Below are positions 25,801 through 34,800 of a DNA stretch of 64,000 bases, piece after piece (within the stretch, counting starts at the first letter, position 1; each line of letters starts with the position of its first letter). The notes beneath the pieces are model-generated. The model was not told the origin of the DNA, did no database searches, and saw only the letters and a list, made by a program, of their open reading frames with translations. The stretch lies in the NCBI GenBank assembly GCA_914767715.1, contig OU612075.1, forward strand, positions 3,346,001 through 3,410,000. Reading direction: 5' to 3'. The DNA is from Membranipora membranacea (Eukaryota > Bryozoa > Gymnolaemata > Cheilostomatida > Membraniporidae). A program made the position numbers and the translations under genes.

Positions 25801-26821
25801 TTATACGGTCAAACTTACACAATGAGCAGAGAGATTCACTTCTCTATCATAACCGTAGTTACATCATCATTCCTGGACACCCTAGCAGCTATAGGGCCTA
25901 TTCAGACTGAGCATTTTAGCTTGTGAGACAAATCAATGAATGATCCTATGTAACAGGTAGCCAATTTGGTTAACTAAGGCTACAGTAAGTAGGTGGTATG
26001 TATAAGATTGATGATACCTGTTTACAGTTTTCAGTTTCACTTCATGAGTCATGACTCTTTTCAATAAGGCTTAGAGTATTAAATGAGTAGTTGATACTAC
26101 ACAGAAGCCTACACTGTAGGTCAGTACATCACTGTTTGGGCCTGTAGTCATGATGAACAAGCCGAAGTAAATAATTCAGCAGTAGGCCTAGATGGAAGAC
26201 AAAAATGGCGTCATTATGAGGGGTTGTGGGCAGTTACAAGGGCGGGGTGGTGAGGCCTACCACACAACCAAGACTTGCGTTCATACCACTCTGGATAAAT
26301 CTCAAACCTAGTATTTGTAAAGTGATGATGATGTATGGTATGGTATGACTTAACTGCTAGGTACTATCTAAGCCTATCTATAGAATCTATGTATGTATGT
26401 AGCCTAGGCATGCCATATGACATATATATGTAGATTAATATATTCTATATATTGAAATGGGTCATGGACTGAGATGACGATGGACCAGTCCATTGATTGT
26501 AAGGAGCAGCTCCTTGGGTAACAGAGTAAGGATCACTACTATTGTGAAGGGCAATAACAGGGCAAGCAGCAAGTAGAAGATGAATAATAAGTTTGAAATA
26601 TTATAATAAGGAAATACATACATAATCGAACTACCTACTACAACTTACTAAATTAATAAAATAATAAGAAGAGGAAATATATATATATATATATTATATA
26701 TATACTTACTGGCAAGAAGAACTACCACATAGGCATAATATGACCAACATATGACAGCCCATATGAAGACGACTGGTATCCATCTAACTGTTCTAAAACA
26801 GCAGTCAAGACAACCAGTCAT
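16809..26821 (-). CDS. DHHC-type protein S-palmitoyltransferase (ZDHHC2/ZDHHC15-like), ten coding exons
   Basis: Transfers palmitate to cysteines of membrane-associated proteins, by family at Golgi or plasma membrane. Exons: 26821-26710, 25786-25754, 25120-25026, 24218-24089, 22829-22760, 21883-21851, 20710-20590, 18425-18287, 17458-17329, 16893-16809; all phases match, giving about 315 residues. Visible features: TM1 near residues 12-36 ([20 protein letters not shown]); TM2 near 50-65; the Cys-rich domain [20 protein letters not shown], then [15 protein letters not shown] with the catalytic DHHC; TM3 in the 20710-20590 exon; TM4 in the next ([20 protein letters not shown]); the TTxE-like motif TTLESF; and the C-terminal block [12 protein letters not shown] then GDGVKYPTR, which aligns with vertebrate ZDHHC2/15. 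Those proteins have about 340-370 residues, so the tail here is short. The stop is TAA at 16811-16809. It overlaps a GTAAGA donor-like sequence, so further 3' exons remain possible (for example 14792-14717). Confidence 0.92.
17948..18094. mobile_element. Foldback MITE with 32-bp arms in a palmitoyltransferase intron
   Basis: Arms at 17957-17988 and 18053-18084 are inverted repeats with one mismatch, beginning AGTTTAAGC and containing CAAACTGTGGCGGGATAGCT. The loop is about 64 bases. CATGACCT occurs directly outside both arms (17948-17955 and 18087-18094), which looks like an 8-bp target-site duplication. This would suit a hAT-like non-autonomous element. No ORF is present. Confidence 0.65.
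18182..18306. repeat. 25-bp x 5 tandem repeat that duplicates a splice donor
   Basis: Five consecutive 25-bp units start at 18182, 18207, 18232, 18257 and 18282. The consensus on the plus strand is CTTACCTAGGGTAGT followed by CTGAGTTATT. Read on the minus strand, each unit carries ACTACCCTAG|GTAAG (GTGAG in the third), which is the 3' end and donor of the 18425-18287 exon of the palmitoyltransferase gene. The copy that touches the exon (18282-18306) is the one that keeps the frame with the next exon. Confidence 0.85.
21726..21757. repeat. 32-bp perfect palindrome with (TA)n core
   Basis: GCATTGA, then an alternating AT core, then TCAATGC. It is perfectly self-complementary over 32 bases and lies in a palmitoyltransferase intron. 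It is probably a microsatellite expanded inside a small hairpin. Confidence 0.7.
21851..21883 (-). CDS. 33-bp microexon encoding the catalytic DHHC core of the palmitoyltransferase
   Basis: This exon encodes [11 protein letters not shown], the active-site motif of the DHHC family; the Cys of DHHC is the acyl-accepting nucleophile. It has an ACAG acceptor and a GTAAG donor. The incoming split codon is AT|G and the outgoing one is TG|G (Trp), completed by the exon at 20710-20590, which begins VNNCVSY. The preceding exon (22829-22760) gives the zinc-binding CxxC and HHC half. Another 33-bp exon, 25786-25754, lies further 5'. Confidence 0.9.
21965..22049. repeat. Imperfect hairpin, probable small MITE
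   Basis: AGACCAATG and TATAGTCAGACAGTTACTTA on the left are matched in reverse complement by TAAGTAACTGCCTGACTATA and CATTGGTCT on the right, around a loop of about 20 bases. It lies in the intron between the zinc-binding and DHHC exons of the palmitoyltransferase gene. Confidence 0.55.
22480..22685. mobile_element. Second copy of the MITE family seen at 707-947, inverted
   Basis: Holds TGATGGAACTATATGCATTC and GTGAGCGATT in the orientation opposite to the 707-947 copy, with matching flanks (TTTCTAATTGAAAG at the right end). The terminal G-run is degraded, so this copy is older or truncated. It is intronic in the palmitoyltransferase gene. Confidence 0.5.
22905..23112 (-). mobile_element. 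tRNA-derived SINE, family B
   Basis: On the minus strand it opens with a tRNA-like head (AGCTTAAGTGGCTAGAGCGC, then GGTCTCGGGTTCGAATCC as B box). A body of about 120 bases follows (CTGCCTGCAAACTGAGAGCA) and it ends ACAAACTTGCGATTATAACC. The same order with close similarity occurs on the plus strand at about 57003-57228. A pol III-transcribed retroelement is the natural reading. The anticodon arm is not convincing as a functional tRNA. Confidence 0.7.
25247..25595 (-). mobile_element. MITE with CCCTATAGGAGTTTA ends and a tRNA-like core
   Basis: The ends are CCCTATAGGAGTTTA and TAAACTCCTATAGAG, flanked by TA on both sides, as for Tc1/mariner-type insertion. The interior on the minus strand contains a tRNA-like module: A-box-like GTGTAGTGGTCTAAGTG, then TGCCTTGCAATCAGATGG, then B box GGGTTCGAATCCC. 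A second copy in the opposite orientation lies at 29837-30199. This copy is in a palmitoyltransferase intron. Confidence 0.75.
26675..26705. repeat. (TA)n microsatellite next to the first palmitoyltransferase donor
   Basis: Alternating TA over about 30 bases runs nearly up to the GTAAGT donor at 26709-26704, so the first intron begins with it on the minus strand. Confidence 0.75.
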
Positions 26822-28164
26822 TATGGTAAAAAGAACAAGTTTTTTTCTGAGATCTGCTGCTTTAGCAATATGTTTTCATCACCATCATAGGACTAATTTT
26901 GCAACTACACAGTTATCAATGACGTTTTGTGAGAGTAGTGACAGCAATCATCATTTTGTCATTTTTAATCATTGACATATGAAGTGAGTCAGGTCTGTTA
27001 AAACTCTCAGTAATAGTTGTCAATTGGGGATTCCCTAAGCTTTAGTGAAGTGTTTCCTGTTGAGCATTTGGGAAGGGTGTAACTCATGGATATATATTTT
27101 TTTATTTCTATGATGTTACCTTCTTTTTATATCCATGATATCACCGTATTACCAAACAAATGATGCAATAAAGCTCCGTATCATCCAGACTAGTAACATC
27201 CTTATTAATCCTTGGTGTCATGTGATACTTAATTAACCACAAAGGTCCTAACTCTCTGAGCAGGGAGGGAGAATGCTCTCCGCTCTGAGTAAGTGTATAG
27301 CCACTTTCAGCACACTGCTTTGCTAGTATTTTTGTGGATATAATTTACTTTTAGCTTGTATTATCAACCACTTACTAGTCAGAGAGAGGCAAAGCTAAGT
27401 TATGGCATGACAGCTAGAGTTGTCAATGTACTAACTATGTGATGGATCTACTCTGATAGATCAATCCCTGGCCTATGTCCTCCATGGTCTCAATTTTGCA
27501 AAGCAGTTCAGTATGTTACCATTTAACCTGATTGAATATGAGTATAAATGCTGACTTTATATTGCAACCTCCTAATTGCTCTCTAGGCTTCAGCTTCCGG
27601 GGCTCCGCTCTAAACCCCGTTAGGGGGCTAACAGCGCTCCCCCCAAACCCCCCAGATACTCGGGTGCTTCGCGCCTCAAGGTGCCGCTACGCAGCACAGT
27701 ATTGCCCAAACTCAGGTTTTAGAATCCCTCAGACTGAGAGCCCTGACCTTCACACAACAATGTAATGAACTTGTTTGTTTGATTGATTGATTCAGTCACT
27801 GGCTTTATTATAAGATACTCAGCATCTGAATTTGCTAGAGAGATGTCCCCAAAATCGTTCTTGATTATATCAATGAGTAACACTTCTATACCTTGTTTGT
27901 ATCAGGTTGTTTGTTGATCATGTATGCAATCATAAAGGCGTTACCAGGTCAGTATAAACAAAGAGTAACAGGTGTAAAGTGTATTTCAATAACTCTGAGA
28001 TTTCTGCGCGTGGAATCATAATCTAAACTTCGAACTCTATTTTGTAGTCAGGCATAGATATACGTTGGGAGTAAAGAATGGAAAGGAAGTCACTGGTTTC
28101 TCATTATTGTTCCCTCAGTTTTCATTTTTCTAAGAACAAGTATTTTTCTCTTTTTTTTACAGAA
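26822..28164. other. Upstream region of the palmitoyltransferase gene; no gene seen
   Basis: Contains the presumed promoter of the minus-strand palmitoyltransferase gene. No clear TATA box is visible. A short GC-rich island at about 27590-27690 (TCCGGGGCTCCGCTCTAAAC, then GGGGGCTAACAGCGCTCCCC) stands out from the AT-rich surroundings and looks like a fragment of a dispersed GC-rich repeat; the open frame across it is not gene-like. Confidence 0.4.
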
Positions 28165-28330
28165 ATGGCGGATAAAAGTGATGAGAAAACTGGATATGTT
28201 TTATCTTGCCATTATTGCCTAGAAGTCAATGTAAAGGGTTTCTTACTGGACCCGAGATTACTACCATTTGGACATGTCTACTGACTGTATGGTGTGCCTT
28301 GCGGAGTATCAGACACAACAGTATGTACAG
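28165..28330 (+). pseudogene. Decayed RING-finger exon of TRIM type
   Basis: After a long T tract and ACAG acceptor, ATG opens a frame reading MADKSDEKTGYVLSCHYCLE, then DPRLLPFGHVY and a stop. In TRIM proteins the corresponding stretch is C-x2-C, then P-R-L-L-P-C-G-H, then C-x2-C. Here the CGH cysteine is Phe (LPFGHVY), and the second Cys pair (DCMVCL) is in a different frame just after the TGA. A lost zinc ligand plus a frameshift within 60 bases marks it as a relic. No B-box or coiled coil follows. It may be a stray first exon of the TRIM-NHL family whose remains lie at 42.7-43.4 and 62.1-64 kb; that link is inference. Confidence 0.6.
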
Positions 28331-29836
28331 TTACTACCTAACTAGATAAATTGCTAGGCCTGTCATCGCACGCTGCGTTGTTTTACGGAAGAAGGAACAC
28401 TCTTCCTCACCAGTATCACAGAGGTTGTGAGATCCCTTGTCTCTGATCTTTTTTGTCTTAAGTTGATGCTTGAGTTATGTTGATGTTTGTTAGCTAGGCT
28501 GTTACTAAATAAATTTCGGATCAATTTGCCCACATTATGGGTTCTTACCTGATTACTACCTTCTCCTTCTGAATTTTGCCAAGCAGCTACCCGGCGGCTG
28601 CCAAATAGGCAACCAGTTGGCAATTTGGCAAACACTTGATGTCTAATGTTGTAAGGGTAGATGGGTTTGTGACAGAAGCAAATGGGTATTAGACACTCAT
28701 CACCTTGGCAACAAACCTAGTTGAGTTTCCTGTCAAAAACCCATCTGGATTGCTATTTTGTGTCCAACGGTTGCGAAATAGCCATCCCGATGATTGCTGC
28801 CACATTTTTAACGGAATAGGCTTTGACAGTCATGGATTGCAAGTTAGCAGTGCCGGACGAGTATTTTTTCATTAGCAGATGGCCATTTTGAAGAGATGTA
28901 TGATGGATCCAGTGTCTCTTTTTTCAAAATGTGACTGAGAAATTTTCACAAAATGTTCCAGACATCGCTCCAGTGATACTGATTGCTGATTGGTCAATAT
29001 TGACCTGTCGTTCTTCCTTAGACAGAGGGAGTTCATTGCTTTGAGGGTATAGAGTTGTCATAGTGTCATACTTACTAGAGATTGCTAACATGGCTCTTAT
29101 AAATACTCTTAATATAACTAGGATACATTGTTCCCTTTATATCAATGCAGTGAACTCAATCAATCCAAAGATTTTGATGGAAAAGAACAATTTTATTTTT
29201 GAGAGTAATGAAAAATCTATGAATTGTTTGTGAGTTTTATAAGTCGTGTGCCTGGGACTGGCACCACAGCTCCAAAACTTCCATCAATAATTTGTGATAA
29301 CGAAATCATCTACAGTTAAATCTATGTTCGAGAAAGGCAATCGGGCCTTTGTCATAAGGGTCAGTAAGTGAGACATGGTCCCCAGTCCACCTAAATTGAC
29401 TGATTATGTATAAAAGTATGTCTTGTGTTGTGTTTAGCTGATATAGATAAAAATTGCAATATGATACCATATTTGAGCTAGCCTTATCTAAAGAGCCTTT
29501 GAGATAAGGCCATTCGCCAATTATTGTCAGTATCTCTGTCTAGGTTCAAGCTCATTATCATTATAGAATTGCATGTTTTGACTCAGATTGAAGAAGGAAG
29601 TTACAAATGGAAGCTTCGTGATTTTTGTCACCAATCATAATTGAGATTGAAACATTAGAATAGTGGCTTGAGGCTGAATAGGTTGCACAGTATGAAACTG
29701 ATGACTATTTGTGTAAAGGCTACTTCTGAACAACCTCACAGGTGATAAAGGTTACTCTGATTTTCAGGTAAGCATTATCCATCTTGAATTAGCGATACAT
29801 GTGCACTGTTGTTGTCAGCATCACATAAGATATGTA

Positions 29837-30199
29837 CCCTATAGGAGTTTAGTTTTCGCGGCATTTAGGATTCGCTTTTCGTGTTTTTGCCTAAGTAGCG
29901 AAATTTTATGATAGCGGAAATAACTTCCTAAGCAATAAACACCACTCAGTTTCATAAACAATGTACAATTATACAGGAATACACCTTACCTACGCATGCA
30001 AGGCAGTGTTTTAGTGGTCTAAGTGTTGCCTTGCATTCAGATGGAGGGTTATGCCCTGGGTTCGAATCCCAATTCCCAGCTTGGACATTTTTTTAAATTT
30101 TCGCTAGTAAGCCTACTAGCGAAATTTAGTATATCTTAAATTAATCTCACTTACCATAGTAGCGAAATTAAACTGTAGCTAAATCAAATTCCTATAGGG
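29837..30199 (+). mobile_element. Second MITE copy with tRNA-like core
   Basis: Same family as 25247-25595 in the other orientation: begins CCCTATAGGAGTTTAGTTTT and ends CAAATTCCTATAGGG, with TA flanking both ends. The core GTGGTCTAAGTGTTGCCTTG, then GCCCTGGGTTCGAATCCC, is on the plus strand. Two copies sharing both the terminal repeats and the tRNA-like module show that the module belongs to the element and is not a chance nested insertion in one copy. Confidence 0.75.
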
Positions 30200-30685
30200 T
30201 ATCGCACTTCAAAAATATTGATAACTTGACAAAGATCAAAATGCAAGCGCCTTTCAGTATATCCATCCAGGCTACTAACCAACCAAAAATCAAAAAGCAC
30301 CGGTGGTTTTTCATCAAGTTCCAGTTAGCTGTTTGTCGTCAACTGTTTAATACCGTTATTGGACCATATTGGACCATATGACCATTCAGATCGAATGAAG
30401 CCTCTAGGGATGGTTATACAGCAGATCAGCTTGGTTTTTTTATTTGTTATCTCAAAGAGTGAGTTTTTCCCTAATAAGTTTACGTTACAAACGCCCTTTT
30501 CTCCAACATGAACAACGTGAAATATCTGTACATCAAAGTAATATGAGTAATACTTTTCTCATTGTCAACGTTTTGTTCTCTGCTTGTGCTGCTGTAGGTT
30601 CTCAGCCGAGGATACTTATCTAGGAATAGCTCCAGCTGATCAATGACTAGCGTTGAGTTGACCAAGTTTGATCTTTTTACCTCAA

Positions 30686-30810
30686 CTGGTCACCAGCTGA
30701 CACAAAGCAACTGGTCACCAGCTGACACAAAGCAGCTGGTAACCAGCTGACACGGAGCAGCTGGCGACCAGCTGACACAGAGCAGCTGGTGACCAGCTGA
30801 CACGGAGCAA
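30686..30810. repeat. 25-bp x 5 minisatellite with palindromic core
   Basis: Units start at 30686, 30711, 30736, 30761 and 30786. The unit is CTGGTCACCAGCTGACACA plus AAGCAG with small changes. It contains a near-palindrome (CTGGTNACCAG), so single strands can fold. 25 is not a multiple of 3, and stops interrupt, so it is not coding. Confidence 0.85.
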
Positions 30811-31805
30811 CTCGAATTCAGACTTGATCTAAGCATTGAGCAACAAATAGTTCGGTCATTATTGTTTTTACTGCCACAGCGCTTTATTTAGATATTATGA
30901 TGTTCTACGCTCTCTAAGTAATGTTTTTTCTAAAGACTAGTTTAATGACCAACAAGATTTTTTGCATTCACCTAGATCGAGTTTGATCCATTTGCCTGCG
31001 TTCGGAGTTGCCCCTCACCCTCCACAGGTCACGCAGCAGGCCTTTGCCTTAGCATTCATCTATTCATGATGCAAAAAAAGTCACTCTACGTAGGCCCTTG
31101 TGTTATCTTTTGTTCAAGTGAATAAGGAAGTTCCTTATATGAATTATACATAATAGGCCAAGCCTGGTCATGAGTTGATGAATAGTGTCACTGTAATACT
31201 ATACTACCTTTCTCACATAATAGCCTCCAGTGCGTGTAATTTTGGCAGCTTTAGTCGGACCAAATCCGCCACCTGGATGCTGAATGAGTCAAGTGGTAAA
31301 TCAAATGGCATGCATGGTCTGACCAAATCCGCCAATGTAGCTGCACATAATATTTGTCTCACTTATGGTGGAGGTTTCGGTCTGATTGAAAATATAACAA
31401 AAGTTTTGTAGAATTTGATGCAAAGGTATGCAGATGTATGAGGTAGCCTTGCCTTGATCATAGAAATAATGAAAAAAACATGTAGTTTTATTAATTTAAT
31501 TGCAGATATGGCTTAAAAAGCTGTCCTTGCCGTAAGTAAGATACTTTGGATGATTCAGTGAGTTTGGTTGAGCTAGTGTCATTTGTTTGCAAGTGTTTTA
31601 CACCAGTTTTGAGCATGACTCATACCAATGACGCTCAATAAGAAGAATGAAATCTTCGTCTATTGGTGACACCATCTACCCTAAATACCTACACCTACCT
31701 ATACTTTCCTCAGTTGTGACTTGATGAGAGAAAAATGTCACTCATCGTATTACATTTATTGTAGTATCTGTATAAGAAGGAGACAAGTGACCATGTACAG
31801 GTAAT

Positions 31806-34800
31806 ATGATGAAGCCGGTTATAAGTTGTCTCATCATGCAGACCCCCCTGATTATTTTCTCACTCTGTCTCTGCTCGTCTACAGGTAAGGATGATTTTCC
31901 CATTAGTTTCTTCCTGTCACATGGTTTATTTTAGATTTATACCTCGGGAAATAATAAGTTGGTCTTAGGTGTTGGTAACTGTACTGTACAACAATTGAGA
32001 TTTGCAAACTAAGACCTTGGTTACTCTTAGATTGTTAGTTGGTCAGAGCATACCTACCACACATTAACCAGATAATTGAGTGCTGCATGACTCAAACGGG
32101 GGGGGGGGGGGGGAGCATTAAGGTTAGAATTAATGTTTTTCCAACAAGCTAGTGATGAACGGGTTTCAGATACGGATGCAATTTTTTTCCCTGCCCAACA
32201 TTGTTAGAAGAACAAATTTGCATTATTATTTACAGTTAGTCAGTGAAAGTAGGACCACCATATGGAACTTTGCAATGAGATCAATGAGAGAAACTGACTT
32301 CTTGTTACTTCTTCGTACTCATGCAGTCTAATCATTGTTTGCTGGTACTCCGACTCTCGACATTAAGCATATTCTGTATTTTTTTGCTCTAGCTCTGCCA
32401 TGCAACTGGATCACAGATACAAGACAGAAACTGGACCCATACATATCTGGGGATCCCAAGATAGTACCTCTTGATGAAGGGGAGGGTCTGGCTGAATGTC
32501 AGAGGAGATGTGTAGAAGAGAGCACATTTATCTGTGCTGCTGTAAATTACCGACAGTCTAACAGGAGGTGTGAGCTACTGGAGGAGAATGATCAGACAGC
32601 TGAACCTAAGACCGATACTAACTATCAGTACTCACTCAGACCTATCTGTGCAGGTACAGATTTTAGCAATAATTGTTTATTCCTCATACTATATTCTACA
32701 ATATACAACCTGCTATCCTTACACGATTGAAATCTGTTGAATGTCTGGATGGTTTATCATCAATCTAGCACAGTACAAAGCCAGTCAATAAACAAAACAT
32801 TCCTCTATAGGAACCTATAGTGTATTGTACTCACCAGTTCAGTGGTCCTATGGCTCCTAGGTCTCGCTCGCTCTCTTTAGTCTCTGCCTGTCTTGTCTAG
32901 TACTTCTTGTGGTCCTTGCACATCTCCCGTGCACAGCCCGGCACTTTCCCTTCCTCTCTACTGCAGGTGGTCCCTATCTTTAGCTCCTTAACCTTGGTTG
33001 CTATATTTCGAAGTACACTACAGAATCAACCTGCAAGCTATTTGGCTTTTAACTGGTGAATGATTGATCAACCTATTCTTGGTACACTTTATAATAGATC
33101 AAATTGTGACAATTATCCTTCAATCGCCATGTTGCCAAGATTAGACTTGTTTTGTCTACTTTTGAGGCTCTTGGCAGCCGTGGACTGCTGTCAAAGGTAG
33201 ATATCTCAACACTGGAGTCTATAAGATTAGTGAGACAAATACAGATAATCTAAGAAGCTGCATGAGTAGATGTGTGGGTTATGTTCGAGGTACAGATTGT
33301 CGCTCGATACTGAAGGACACATCAAACAGTAATAAGAGGTGTGAACTGGTCAACAAGCGATCTGATGATGACAACGTACAAAATGAACAAAGTGATGAGT
33401 GGCAGTACTTTGATCGACCTCACTGGTACCTTGGTAAGATGAGAAGATTTATTCAGTCATAGAAATCACCTGATCTAATGAGTAATCACATGTTCTGGTC
33501 ATATTAGTCTATCCTTCATGAGATTTGTCAAAAATGTTGCAGATTTGATGAAATGCATGGAAAACCTAATAATTATAATTATAATTATGTTGACGACATT
33601 TGAAAATAATTGAAATAATTATCAATATAAAATTTGGCATAATTTTTCGTATATTAATAAGCATTTTTTCTAGGCATGTTCTGAAAAATAATGTTGTTGG
33701 CTTTAACCACTATCTCATAATAATCTGCTATGGCTCCTCAAAAAATTTTGTTAAATATTAAATATTTATCCATATAAACTCTATGTGCAATTGCATGTGG
33801 ATTTAGCTGATCATTTGAACTTAACAATGTGCGCCATAGGTACCTCTTTTGTCTCAGATGAAGCTCCTGGTGCCACAGGTCTGACAGTCAGTCAGAGAGG
33901 AGACCGTGGCACTGACTATGTGATCATGTATAATAACCCTATTGAGGCAGATGGATATCTAGTAGCGTGGCAGTACTTCACTCGGTCATCTGGTACACCA
34001 TGTCAAACCTGCGCTGCTGTGTGGGAGCAAAGTGGAACCAGCAGGAACTTTAAACTCATTGATTACACACTGCTAAACGATGTACAAGGGCTCGGTACTG
34101 TCAATTTTCACTTTGTAACCAACAAGTTTGTGAAGGTAAAACAGGGGGATTCACCATCAATATTTGTTAAAGACAACAGTAATTGCAGTGGATTTTTGGT
34201 GACATATGCTATTGGTGGTAGTATAGATACATACTACGGAAGCTATCAAGATGTTCAGAATATAGAAGTAAACGAAATTCTGACTGTGAGGACAGATCGA
34301 GTTTATAAAGTTGGAAGAGCAGTTTCTATTCGTCCATTTGTCGCTGGTGAGTAAGAAGAACAACATTGTAGTCAGAGGTGAAGGTGATTCAAGTTTTTCT
34401 TGTATATTTAGCTATCTGACTTAAATTCAAATTCTCACTGATATGTCAAGGTGCTGCTATTCTTCTAGTTGTTGTATAATGCATTCCTGGTTTAATATTC
34501 CACTGTTTTTACTTTTCTATTGGAAGCTCGTACAACCTATTCAATTTTCCACGGAACATTGAGATGACCTGACAGTAAATATGCTGTAAACAATGTGTTT
34601 TATGTAAACATTTTTCAAAAATTAATGCTAACTAAACTATATTGTTTGACAGAGTATTTGGTTGTGAGTGGAATCTCTGCTGATATATCTAATATGGCAG
34701 ACAATAGTGTTCAGCTGTCATGGGGCGATCCAATAGGTTACCAATCCAGAAAAGCTGGCACGCAGGATATAACTGGAGGAGGCTTTAAGATAACATGCTC

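Larger units (their letters stand above)
28331..31805. other. Repeat-bearing intergenic stretch; no gene seen
   Basis: Apart from the MITE at 29837-30199 and the minisatellite at 30686-30810, I find no exon with convincing splice sites or family similarity. The remaining sequence is AT-rich and full of stops on both strands. The immediate upstream region of the receptor gene (about 31700-31805) shows no clear TATA box. Confidence 0.4.

Noticed and set aside
27532-27765. 77-codon frame across a GC-rich island
   Set aside because: Pro/Arg/Cys-rich reading of a GC-rich repeat fragment; no domain and no splice context.
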